Assembly: GCF_020882245.1 (NCBI RefSeq)
Contig: NC_083599.1
Location: forward strand, 76,987,745-77,051,744
Origin: Rhopalosiphum padi
Lineage: Eukaryota > Arthropoda > Insecta > Hemiptera > Aphididae
Reading direction: 5' to 3'
DNA: 64,000 nt
Position numbers and translations under genes: made by a program. The notes under the pieces are model-generated. The model made no database searches. It was not told where the DNA came from and saw only the letters and a list, made by a program, of their open reading frames with translations. Below, piece by piece: positions 1 through 12,800 of the stretch (positions are counted from its first letter, which is position 1; each line of letters opens with the position of its first letter).

Positions 1-1136
1 AATAATACATTTTTACCATTAAAATAATAGGTACTTTTTGAATGTATTTTGAGTAACATTTCAGATTTTTATTATTCGCATGATATATCTTACGTTATTT
101 TTGTTGTAATTTATTACAGGGAAATTGGTCAGTCTTTTTGCTATCACCCGCATAGTAAAAAGTAGGTACTTTATTGTGCATAATATTTAAGTAGGTATTA
201 CATTAACTCTTTAAGACTATATTATGAGTGAGGAAATTAAGAAGAAACCTATTCACGTACGACAGGTAAATGGCAACCGTTCGTTTTTAACTGTATTTTA
301 TTACACCGAAACCTATGTCGTATTGCGGAAGATGTCGGACTTGAAATACACGCGCGGTAATTTACATACAATATTTAGATATTAAAACATGAAATTTATA
401 TTCTGTGCACGTGCGCATTACTATTATACATAGGTAGTATAGGCAGTATATTACATTCAAAAGTTGTCACTTGATACGACTTGTGGTGACATTAAAAGTT
501 AATAAATAGGGAACGGACTTTAATGCCATAAAAAATAAGAAAAATGTCTAAAAATAAAATACGACTCAATGCCTTAAAAAATGCAATTTTGAACTTTTAG
601 ATAAATTTAGATAAATAGCTTGTCTAGCTTGTCTTTACCTAATTGCGTGTAATAATATGTTGTAAGTTGTATGTATGTGTGTCCATACGTGTCAACAATA
701 ATATCGTCTGGGTTTATCTGATCGGTAAAAACATAATAAATATTTATTTTTTATTTTTTTAGAATGAATGTTCATACATTTTTATCGAATTTTATCCATT
801 CCTGTATACAAATGACTTGGAAACATCTAAAATGCACTAAAAATGTCAAAAAATGCAAAATAAAAATTACATTTTTTAATTCCTTGATGTATGAAATGAA
901 CTTTGTGATTGGAAAGCAATTGTTTTCGGACATTCGGGAAAAAAATGAAATTTGCATTCAAATCCGTTCCCTAGAAATAAAAATCGTGAGCGTGTAGTAT
1001 AATATAGGTACGAGGAAAATAAATATAATTTGCGTATGGTTTTAGCGACGATGAAGAGCTTTGCCGGATGGGGCAGCTAGTGTACATCATAACCCCGTGA
1101 CAACGACATTTAGTTATTATACGACGAGCGTACTAC

Positions 1137-3386
1137 TTGTGTTTTTGCAATACGCGGGTGAGATGCTTGGTTTCTTTTCCATCCACAAATGAAGCAACGG
1201 CGTATCGGCGAGTGTCCAGTCGTGATCCATGTAGGCGCATCCGTACATCGCGGGCGCGTTTTGTATGAAAGCTACCTCATATTTTTCCCTGTATCTCATC
1301 GGAGGACATAATCGGCCACTGCGTCTCTCCTTGTCTGCAACACACGGGTAAGCAAATTATACTGTTATTATAATTTATTTCATCATCGCGTGCACCACAT
1401 ACCAGTGGCACAACTAGGAAAAAACGTCGGTGGGGTAGGTATTATTTATTCGTTGTACATAATTGCCATATTATAGTAGTTTTTTAGTAAGATGTTAAAA
1501 ATTCAATCAGTTTTACATCATATTTTAAATATTACCTATATATTTATTTTTCCATATTTTGCGTTCATTGTTTTTATTATTTTATTATTTTGTACGTAAT
1601 TTTGTCTCTTATACATTTCCTTTTTTTACAGTTAGATCTTTGTAAATTATCTCTAGGCACTCTGACAAAACATGTTTTACCCCCCCCCCCCCTCTCACAC
1701 CATTCGCACTATCAACTGCTTATTACGATCCATTGTTTTTTTTATTAACATACAACCACAACGTCCACATTAATTTCAATAACTTCGGTCCGACACGTTA
1801 AACACATATGAAATATAAAAAAATTATCTTCGAGACTACTCATCCGATCTTGCTGCCTGTTAGATAATAATGATTATTATCATCAGTCGGTTCGAAAATC
1901 GAGCACGAAAGAATGTAAGAAAACACGACATTCGTCATATAGGGGGATATCTTGCACTTATGTCTTGAAACTCTATAGAAACTTTAATGTAGCCCAGTGT
2001 TTCTCAACCATTTTGGTATGAAAACGCTCAAATTTACTTTTTGTTGGATAGGCGCCCCACGACACAAAAATATCAAGTATGCGAGTATGCCATATAATAT
2101 ATAGTAGTAATTTGTTATATATGCTTCTATTATTGTTGTATATGTCTATTTTATTTGTTTATGTCTCATATTGTTATTATTATTTAATCAGTTCACTGTT
2201 ACTTAAATTATTATTATAGTTACGTCAATTAGCGTAACAATCACTAATGTATATATTGTAATTGTAGATAGCTAATATTCTATCTCACTAGTTAAATTAC
2301 TTATCTTAATTATTAATCACGCTCAAATAACCAAAAATGTACATTTGTAAATATCAATAGATGCAGATAGCCAAGGCTAGGAACATCTTATTTTTAATAA
2401 TAATAAATAATAACAAAAAAAGTAATATTAAAAATCATATTTATATCTTGTGTAATTTTATCATTACATTTTAATTTAATGCTATATACTTATATTTTTT
2501 ATAAAGATTATTATTTTTAAATTTAAATCGATTTTATGTTTATCTTGTTATTTTATGAACACTGACCCATAAAAATGTTTTCAACCTATAGTTAGAATAG
2601 TTACATTAATACTAAATTATTATTATATAAAATTATCTGTTCACCCTAATATACACGCACAAACAAATTTACGAATACACACACAAATATATATATATAT
2701 ATATATATATTACATAAAAGAGAAAAATAAATGAATTATAATTTTGTCGGTTGCCACTTGCCACCTCCGCCTCCGCATACCAAACCCACCCGCCACTACA
2801 AATACACAACACCCTATTATTATTTTCTGACAGTAAAACTCGTTTTGGTTTTTTTCTCAACAAATCACCACGATCACAAATATTCACTCTATCGCTCCCT
2901 CTCCCTCTCACTCATTCATTCTCTCTCTTTTTCTCTCTCGTGCATATACACGTATACAAAAACTGTACCATTGCCATAGTAGCATACAATATTAATATGA
3001 ATATTCATTGCAGTGAAATATTTATTAAAATAACTTTTATCACGAAATATTTTATGAAACCATACAATTTTCATTAAAAAATGTTTTTATTTAACATATT
3101 ATTTTTGTGTTATTTTTCTACATAAATTTAAAAACTATTGAATTGTTTATTCCATATTTATAAAATACACATTCGTCGATTAGACTTATTTAAGTAAGTA
3201 TTTTTATAGTTAGAATGGTACAAAATCTGTTCAACAGGATATCAGAAAGTTATTCGACAATAACAATAGATACATATTATACTGACCTTGTTGGTTGGTA
3301 CGTGTTTCGAAATCTCTGTTCTTTGTGGCAGCCACCAAGGAGTACGAAATTATAATTAAAATTAAAATTCGTATTATAGATTCCAT
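1137..3386 (-). CDS. Secreted protein paralog 1, 5' two exons (partial gene)
   Basis: Two exons are visible on the minus strand. Exon 1 (3386-3287) starts with ATG and encodes a signal peptide with an Ile/Leu-rich core ending near VAA. It closes on a GTCAGT donor in phase 1. Exon 2 (1334-1137) follows a TTGCAG acceptor in matching phase and encodes CPP, then EKYEVAFIQ, MYGCAY and TPLLHLW. It probably ends at a weak GTAGTA donor at the position homologous to that of the 12.6-kb paralog. Exons 3-5 of that paralog are not found in the first 1.1 kb, so this gene either continues beyond the left edge or is truncated. The family is not recognised. The signal peptide and conserved cysteines suggest an extracellular disulfide-bonded protein; a salivary or gut role is only a possibility. 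Confidence 0.6.
1338..3286. other. Intron/non-coding stretch with low-complexity tracts
   Basis: This is intron 1 of the left secreted-protein gene. It contains a C12 run near 1681, an (AT)n tract near 2690-2710, a CTCTCC/TCTCTC pyrimidine tract near 2895-2940, and a CAGTGTTTCTCAACC hAT-like end near 1996 with no partner found. The ORFs here are low-complexity and were not called as genes. Confidence 0.5.
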
Positions 3387-5924
3387 CGCGTTTTGTGACT
3401 ATTGAGAAAATGTGCTAATGTGAATAATAAGTAAAAAAAAAATAAAATGGATTTTTTTAACGGACGGAATAAAGTCAAAACGGCTGTGATTAAGACTGTG
3501 ATGGCTGAGAAGAACGCAGTAGAGCACAAACCTATTGTTGAAATATAAAATGAATGTTACTGTTTGCTCACTGATGGCGAGCTACACTCTGCATGTCGTC
3601 TTAAGTCATAGCCGGGTAGTGGCCAGTTGTCGTGCCGGTCGTGGAGGGGTCCTACACATTAGTTGTGCGTCGACAGCATTATCGTATTGTATGTATATTA
3701 TTATACATTATAATAATACCTAAACATATGTACACGAACGGGGGTGCTATATATATCGAACACCAAAACATGCATGAAAAATATATGTATATATAAAAAA
3801 CAAATAACATAATATAAAAAGGTTTTATTTTATTAAGATGTATTTATACAATTTTAATTATTTTTTATAGCAGATTTAGGTTTTAGGGATACCTAGACAA
3901 TAACGTATTATATATTTTTTTATTTAGTTTATAATAATTATATTTAATTAATAGGTTCATGGGCAAAGGTATTAAAATACCTATATTAGATATCCGAAAA
4001 GGGCTTCCATCAAGAATCCACGAAATTGTTTTTTGTACCTCGTTTGAAGTACACTGAATAATATCACTTAATTAAATCGTATAATCCATGATGGGTACCA
4101 TGATTATGTCTATAGATTTATTAATTATTTCAATGGGTTCTTAATAATAAACAGGCCATCACATGTAGTAAGTAACAAAATATAAAACACTAAGATTGTA
4201 AAAATAATTATTAATATTATCACTTGAAGCATTACATTTTGACGAAAGATTTAATCAGATTTAAACATTTTTTTTTATAATTATTAACAATTTTATTATT
4301 ACCGAGTTAGGCCAAACACAAATCGACGATTAGTGTGTAAAATACATTTATAACTTTGTCGTAAACAGGAAGGCCTTACCTCCCGACTTTTTTTTTTTAA
4401 AGGCTATACTGCTGTAGTTTAGTGTATGGAAATCACTTTTATATTATATCAGTAATATATTAATATTAATATATATATAATACAAGGTAAATTATTGATA
4501 GTTTATAATCGTTCAAAAAGGTTTATTTTTTGTCTAATTTTTAAGTTGTTTGTAACATAACGAATAACATAAATCGTAATTCATAAATACGTAATAGTAA
4601 TGATAAACACAGACTTAAGATAAAATAAATGAGTTAGGTTTTAATAAACAAATATATAATTATAAAATAGTAGGTATTCTAGCATTGCAAAAACTATTGG
4701 AAAAATAAGTATTAAATTGGTGTATAAGTCAAAGATAGAAACGGAGTCAATAATCTTTATTGCCATTTCATATTTTCAATAGCTTTTATTTACTCATTAT
4801 ATCATAACCTCCATCTTTGAAAAGTTGGCCGGCGATGTACTTGTATTTATAACAAGGGTATGCTTTTAACGTTCTTCTCGAATATTCCGATAACATCTTG
4901 TGGGAAATAAGTAACATTTATTACATTTTTAAATCATCATTATCAAAATAATATATACACATATATATATAATACAAATATAAGGATGTTTCTTGAACAA
5001 ACATTCTTAAGATATTTAAACATATTTATATATTGGCTTGTATCAGATTTAAAATAGTGGGTGGAATATAATAATTTTTAATGCGATATTCGTGCTGTAT
5101 ACGTAATCTAGATTTTTTTTAAGAAAATTGATTTATTTTACTGTTAAATTATACGTATTTACTAAATTTAGTTGTTGTTATTCAATACATACAATATGAA
5201 AATATCGTTATAATTACAAAATATAAAATTGTTTATTTGATTATAATATTTTATAAATAATATTATTACACAATTAGATCTATTGATATTATACACAATA
5301 CAACACAAAAACTAATTTTTAATTATATTGTTATCAACCTCATATAATCATTTAATGATATAATTATAATTCATAGTATATGAAAAATGATTCTGAGTGG
5401 AGATAGTCTGTCAGCGTACGCTACGTAGTATATTTCATGATACGTTTATTAAAATTGCTATTAAAGTAATTTTAACATAGGCGTAACTAGTAGGGAGGGA
5501 GAGGGCTAGGGTAGACTTCAGCCACCCCCAGAATTTTTGGGTAAATATATGTGTTTATAAATATGTAAGTATTAACTTTATTTTCGCATACAATATAAAA
5601 AAGTATAATTTTTACGAATAATCATTGAAGTCAGTTGTAAACAACATTAGAAATAATAAATAATAATCTAATTAAAAAATATTTGCTATAAACATTTTAA
5701 TCTAGCTCACCCTAACTTAAAGGACTAGTTATGACTATGGTAATTTATTTTACTATTAATGATACAATAGGTGGAATTAATTTTTTTTCGAAAATGACTT
5801 TTTTTTTTATAAATAATGTTCTGTGGCTAAAGACGGATTATTTACTTTAAAATGGTTCATAATATGAATAAAAAGAAAAATCGTACGAGTTCAAGATCCA
5901 ATCTGTATTAATATTCTACCTATC
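3387..5924. other. Non-coding upstream region of secreted-protein paralog 1
   Basis: AT-rich DNA with no supportable gene. The part next to the gene (3387-3640) aligns with the promoter and 5' UTR of the 14.3-kb paralog. A TCAGT initiator-like motif is kept, but the TATA box is changed to TATGACTTAA. Confidence 0.45.
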
Positions 5925-6565
5925 TACCTTTATTTTCCTGATACATATTATTTACTTTGGCGCCCAATTGAACGATTCTCTTGTTTAGCTGAACGACGTG
6001 TATGGTTGGTCACACCATATAATATTATACACACGGTGTATACGCGTATAGTATACCTATTCGACATATATATATATATATAGAGATTACTGCTACCGCG
6101 ACTAAGAATTTATCGACGAGGGACGAGGGCGCAAGCATATTGTATGTATGGTGTATACGTTATCGAATATTCGTATTGTTCGGAAATTTTACCCACTTCC
6201 AAGGCCGTCATTCGACAAGAGGGCGTTTACAAAATATATGGTGGTATACTATAGTATATTTCTTGCCGTTTCCTTTGTCCGCCGTATAACCGAGCGAACC
6301 ACGTTTTATAATAACATGTATACGCATACACCTAACGTTATTGTTACTCATCCTCCCTCAGCCCTCCGTGCTCGTAAAATGACCGCGAATATGCAGAAAT
6401 TGTTTTCACAGGATCGTAATTAATATGTGTTATAGATTCAGGTTTCGGTTTATTTTATTATTTATTTTAGTACCTATGGATAATTGTATTTAATTAGTAG
6501 GTTAGTATATGCTTACATAGATAAATATGTTATACTGGACAAGTATAATCATTTGTGTGTGTGGT
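5925..6565. repeat. Duplicated block, copy 1
   Basis: About 490 bp of this block (6055-6545) are almost identical to 15256-15745, with only a few substitutions and an AT-tract length change. The outer margins fade to weaker similarity. It includes a 91-codon open frame at 6148-6423 that stays open in both copies. The sequence does not show whether that frame is translated. The block lies upstream of the left secreted-protein gene, just as the second copy lies upstream of its paralog. Confidence 0.8.
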
Positions 6566-6670
6566 GGGGGAGGTCTCTGTGTTAACGTATAGGTACTTGT
6601 TTCTCGTACAGTCGTACACCGTTTAATGTCCGCTGATAACGTTTCGACGCTAGTCAATTATCTTTTAGTT

Positions 6671-6937
6671 CAGTGGTCTTCAATCGGTGGGTCGCGTAAG
6701 CTTTAAAATTGTGTTGCGATAAGTCTTGTTTTTAAAATAAAAACTAAATTTATAAAATTATTTAAGGTAAAAAAATATTTTTTTTTAATTATTAAACTTC
6801 GAAAATTAATAAATGAAAATACAGTTTGAAAAATGTATTGTATTCATTTTAATAGTATTACTGCAAAGAATTAACTAATTTTAGCTTTTTTACAAAGCTT
6901 ACGTGGGTCGCGAGTCCAAAAAGGTCGAAGACCACTG
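6671..6937. mobile_element. hAT-like MITE
   Basis: The ends are inverted: CAGTGGTCTTC at 6671 and GAAGACCACTG ending at 6937, with GGGTCGCG repeated just inside both. The flanking octamers TTTTAGTT and TCTAAGTA match at five of eight positions, like a decayed 8-bp target duplication. The homologous segment near 16.47 kb reads straight through without this insert, so the empty site is visible in the window. Confidence 0.7.
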
Positions 6938-6945
6938 TCTAAGTA

Positions 6946-7180
6946 TACAGTAAATTCATAATATAAGGTAATATACGATCCATGTATCGCTTATGATAAC
7001 AAATAAAAATATTCAGTTAGGTACATGTAGCTATATAGATCTAACTTCGATATGGGCAGTAGTAAACACAATGTTTAATATGGTTTGTTTAGCGGAGCAT
7101 CGCGTTTTCGAATTTTCTAAGGGCGTTCGTCGCCGACGCCGACTTCTATACATCTGCCGACATCGTACGATACGTTGACT
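6946..7180. repeat. Segment homologous to 16.5-16.72 kb
   Basis: This stretch (for example TTTCGAATTTTCTAAGGGC near 7110) matches 16500-16720 with scattered substitutions. It extends the duplication that contains the secreted-protein genes. Overlapping ORFs on both strands look like shadows of a GC-rich patch rather than genes. Confidence 0.6.
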
Positions 7181-7199
7181 CCTAAAACCGCCTACTTTT

Positions 7200-9790
7200 G
7201 GTAGGTAACCGCACATATTTAAAAGATTAAAACCGTACAATTTTTAAAATTGTTGTATACTTGTATCCAAATACCGCATCACACTTATTATTTTGACTAC
7301 AAAAGGCTCGATAGACAAATAGTATTTAAAAATTCTATAATCTATTAATTATTATATAAATAAATAAATAACAAAAACAATATAATAATAATAATCTAAA
7401 TAAAAAAATGTTTATAGGTAGTATTCAAATTAAAAAAAAATTTAAAGATTGATCGGCTAAAATCTATTACCGACATTTTTTTATCCGCTATTTAGCAATA
7501 AAAATATAGTGTGTGGTTTTAACCACTACCTACTAGTTTGCAGTATTTTGTTATACAATGACCGATAAGGTGTGCGATTTTTGTTTATTGGCCTTTTTGG
7601 GGTCGAAATCAAAAGTGTGCGATTTCGAATGCAACTATACGATATACATATACATATAATGTAATATATACTAAAAAGTATTATTGGTTTTAGTTTGAAC
7701 TTTTTTTGAAGAACTTAGTACCTATTAATTAATTAATTTCATATTTAATTCTCAAGCCTCAGCTTTAAAAACTGATTATTTTATAATAATCGTAATAATA
7801 ATAACAAACCAACAATGATCAAACACAGGTTGGTTATCTTTACAATATAACTACATCCGAATTGGTTCCCATACCTGAAAATTAACATCCTAAAAAGGTT
7901 CCCGATATTCTAGGTAAGCATCGGAATTGATTTCGGATAAAAACTTTCAAAAACGACGAAGTTTAATCTAATAATATTTATAATAATAACAGCAAGTTTA
8001 ACAGTTGCTTCTATTCCGCACATCCAAACATCTTTCAATTCATGAATGTATTAAAAAAAGTCCAAATTGAAGCATATGTAAAATTGCAAAGTACAGAAAA
8101 CTACAAAATTTTAAATCCAAAAATAAGGAAATATATTTAAAAATAATGAAGTATATAAATTAGTTTATTAAAAATGTTTTTTATACTTTTTTATTTCAAT
8201 AATACACAATACTTATATATAAAAAAAAGAAATGCATGAATTAAAAAGATATTATGTTTATTATTATTAATTTTATATTTTTAATTTAAAAAAAAATTAT
8301 TATTTTTATTCTTACTTCTTATCTACCACAATAAAAAAAAATATAAAAATAAAAGTGGCAAAAATCATAATTTTTAACCCGCATAATATTATGTGGACAG
8401 TACTACTACAGTAGTCTATATAAAATGAGAAGGAAAACTGAGAATGCTTTGACCTGGGAACTCGGGAACAAACTCTGATTTACCCTTCATGACAACACGG
8501 GAATTAATTTGGATACACCGTACAAAATTACTATATTAGTGTACCCATATTATAATCAATGACCGAGTTTCATTACCTGTCTGAATTAAAAGTTTCTGAA
8601 AGTATAGGTATAATAAACTTATAATAATAAATTCCTCATTATTTTTGTTATTAATTAATAATTAACTTCATAGAATTACATTATTTTAAAACTATAGTAT
8701 TAGTGCTTTTTATCTTATATACATTATATTTTATTAACAAGGTTATATACTTATACCATCAGCTTTATTAAACAAAGATTAAGAATGTAATACTTGATAT
8801 TCATATACTTTTAAATTAAACTCTTTCTTCTGTCGTGTTTCACCAACAATAATGTTTATCAAATCGATTAATAATAAAATTAATAAGACTAATAAATCGT
8901 TGATATTTTTTAAGTACTATAAACATTGTATTGAAAAAAAAAATACTTCACCAATACCAAAAACCAGTCTGGTGCTGAATTGGGCATGTTTGCTTTACAT
9001 TATATTTTGGTAGACCACATATCAACTTAAAGACAGTCTATTATTCTTAAACATTTTTTTCTAGAGAGTTTTAATAGTATTTATTCTATTCAAGCATTGT
9101 ATTTTGCCAAACAGGCAATAGGTGAAGTTGTATTAGAAGTCACCAATCACCATAAATAATTTATCAATTATAGGTTATAAGGTATCAATTAAACTAAAAA
9201 TACACGAAGAATGCCATAACACTGATAACAATGAAAAATACATTATTAATAAAATTATATTTGTACCTATAAAAAAAAAAATATTAAAAAATTGATTTTG
9301 TTATGAAAATATATTTATTCTCTTCTCCTCAAAATAATTCATACAAATTTGTTTTGAAAAAAATAATCATATACTCGTAAGAGAATAAATCATAAAGGTA
9401 AATCAAGTAATAAAAAGTTAAGCAGATTTAATTATATAAATGCCTCTATTAAAAAAAAATATATTTATATATATGATGAATATGCAATTTTTAAGATATA
9501 TAAATATAATGTATAATTCACTTATTGAGTTAGTAAAATATATTAAAAGTGATCTTCTATAAAGGTGGGTACCGTTGTAGTTGTAGTATCTGGTTTTAGT
9601 TGTTGGACGACTTGTTATAACTGTGCAGCCATCCTCTTATTAGACCTAAAAATATTACAACATAAAATTAAGTTTTGGACAACCAAAATTAAAATATCTA
9701 TATATTTTCTGAATTACATTGCCATTAGCAACACAATAATTCTAATGATAACACTATTTTAAAGCCCAAAACAAACTATTTGTTTAATAT
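7200..9790. other. Non-coding AT-rich region
   Basis: No gene is supportable here. Near 7560-7640, repeated GTGTGCGATT motifs resemble the terminal motifs of the insert at 15.8-16.4 kb and probably mark an old fragment of the same repeat family. The rest is A/T-rich low-complexity DNA. Confidence 0.4.
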
Positions 9791-9823
9791 TATAATTTTA
9801 TTATTAAAAAAAACCGAGGAACT

Positions 9824-12800
9824 TTAAGAAAGTGTCAAGTATACACTGTCATTAAGTAACCACTGTAATTGGTGTTTTAAATGTTTGAATAATTAATAAC
9901 AAGGACCTTAAGTGAACAAATCGTTATTATCTATACGAATAAATATTTAGGGTCATCTACATTTGAACTTTGGTCACTCATAAGAAATAAATATGCCTTC
10001 ACACTAAACCTTAAACATTGAACAACTGGTAAGGTACTTACTTTAGGTTCTTCTTTTTTTGGGGGGGGTTCTATTAATGGTTTTCCCAACAGGTACAAGT
10101 ACAACGAGCCATTGGGCCATGTTCGTCGACCTTCGGGAACGTAAGGTAAGTTATCCTGTCCCATAGTTTTTGATAGGCCGTCGCACTGACTTTCATGCAT
10201 CATCCCAACTCTTGGTGCGCTGATCGCCATTCTAATTATCTTCACTCCCTCCGAAGAAGCGTCATGCACATCGTAAACCTGCGGATCAAAAGGCATAACA
10301 CAGATAAAGAGAAAAAATCAATCAACTGTAACTTATATAAATAGTACAAGTACACTGAAATACCCACCCCCTCCCCCAATCAAAAACCATAAATGACATT
10401 CTGTTTCACACCTATAGATTCAACTGTAATATTAATGTTAATTACGAGTAAAATTCTAGTGTAAAGAAAACGATAACGTGCTATCAGTGTTACCACTAAA
10501 ATTTGAATGATTTTTTTCATTATACGAGTATATCTCTCTTTAAAAGACCCTTGAATAGTTTTTAATTAGTATCAGTTAACAATTAAACGTCATGTTTAAC
10601 ATAATATCATATTATATTTATTTATTGTAAAAATACCCACGTATTGTTATTATTTGGATAATCTAACCATCAAATAAAGTTTTGTTAATAATTTACAAAT
10701 TGATACAACACGAGGAGGACCTCATTAATTTGACTGTATGTCTGCATATACAATATTATGTTGAGGGAGGTGTCAGGTAAATGAGCATATATATCGTTTT
10801 CCGGTGGTATCTATTTCTACTATTTTAGTATACCTATGCCTAGCCTATTAGACCTATTGTTTGTTTATAATTATTTTTTAGCTGCTGAATATACATTTTT
10901 TTTTTTTATAATGATCTAATAGTTACCAATAACAAATATTGTATCAACAATCATCCGTCTGAAAAGTCAAAACCTATATTGTATGTATTATAATGATCAT
11001 CAATCGTGTGCTTTCCCCTCTCCATAAATAAAATAATAAAATAGGTTGTTGACGAATTTGTCTATTATAATAATATGTAATATTAAATAATACGTAAATA
11101 TTGTATACTCACGGCACATCTGTAGAACAATGTCGATTTGATTTCAGTATTATTTTTCATGTATGGCCTACGTTCTAATAGGGTTAGATAATGCCAGCCT
11201 TGAATAAATTCGTCAGTACTGTGCGGAAAGTATTTTGTAATACATTCAAAAACGAAGTGGTCCATAGCTGATAGAGCATAACAACAGAACAAATTACACG
11301 AGTATGATAAGTATATTTGTCTTTTATTTCTAAATTAAAATAATGTACCTTAAATTTAGGTTGGTATTTAATTAATTATTGTCATATAATATGTTCTTAT
11401 GTATTAAATATTATGTGAAATATTCATAGTTCATACATTGTTTATTACTGTTTAGTGTTTATATTGTACTCTTATCCCACCGCATTATTTAATAAATAAA
11501 TAAAAATGTTATTAATTAATTGTCTTTAAATACATATAGTAGTTACTAGTTAGGTATAAAATTATTAAATAAAATGCTATTCTCCAACTAAGAATATAAG
11601 TTTTAATTGCATTTTATTATATACGGAGTCAGTGGCAGATACAGGTTGGAGGTTGCACAAGGGCTCCGTCAATGGACAACATAAACATTTTGAAATGGTC
11701 ATTTTTTTTATTTATTTATAAATATGATTTTAAAAACTAAATAAATACCTATATAATAGTCGGACAGTCAGTATTGAAACTTTATTCGTGTATTTTTTTT
11801 ATTAATTTAATAAATAATTTGTATTAATTTTATGTGCCCTTCCCCTTAACAAAATTACTAGATCCGCCGCTGAATAGATATCTATGTCATATTACGGACA
11901 ATATTGAACGTGTACCTAAAACACATAGGTACATGGTAAATTACATACAATTTAACTATGTAAATTATATATGCCATGTGTGTGCTTAAAGTAGTATATA
12001 TATCTATATTATTTATTCTAAAACTGTGAAAACGAACGTGATAATTTAACAACAAATTGTAGTGACGTCAATTGGTAATTTTGCGCTTATAATCTATTTA
12101 AACACCTATATATCTAATACGTTTGGAAATGATAATTAAACTAACTCGTCACTGATAATGTGATACCTATATGTAATTAACGAGGTTATTAAATATTTTA
12201 CATTATAAATGTACAATAGTGTTATCTGTGCCTATATAAATATTTAAATATGCATACAGTTATTAAGAATTCCTACACTTACTGCACACCCAAAACCTAT
12301 ATACCTATGTTACTGTGAATGTTATCGTATTCCAAAGTCAGTGTTGACATAATGATTAGATTTGTACTGGTTCACTAGTAAATGTCTACATTTTTTTTTT
12401 AATTTTTCAACATTCGCCAATTTAGAATTTATATGTGATATTCACTAGATGACTGTCAGCATTTATCAACTGTGGACATTCACAGTAACATAATGTACAA
12501 GAAATACGCTTAGCCCATATATTATAAATTATAATATACACATAATTTTAGCCAATGAGATCTTTACCGGAGACGCGGACCCGCACTATACACGTAACCT
12601 TTCACGTATTTTGATTTGTGACAATAATAATGATGTGTTATACGTACAAGTCAGGTCATCGCAATGTCCGTGTACACTGATTTCCACGGGACGTTCAAGC
12701 CACAAATTCAACAGTGGAGTTCTGCTCAATACCGTATCTTTTTCTAAGTAAGCGCAACCGTACATTCGCGACCTTGTTTGTATCGTGGCAACCTCAAAGT

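Noticed and set aside
224..265. ATG followed by 14 codons (MSEEIKKKPIHVRQ) and a GTAAAT donor-like end, resembling a first exon
   Set aside because: No matching downstream exon was found in phase on the plus strand; too short to call alone.
2669..3077. Overlapping ORFs of 80-108 codons
   Set aside because: They cross AT and CT low-complexity tracts within the intron of the secreted-protein gene; composition explains them.
6993..7240. ORFs on both strands with Arg runs
   Set aside because: Mutual shadows over a CGCCGACGCCGA patch; the equivalent frames in the duplicate at 16.6 kb are not conserved.
9565..9762. 65-codon plus-strand ORF
   Set aside because: Starts with a non-ATG codon, lies in AT-rich DNA and has no features.
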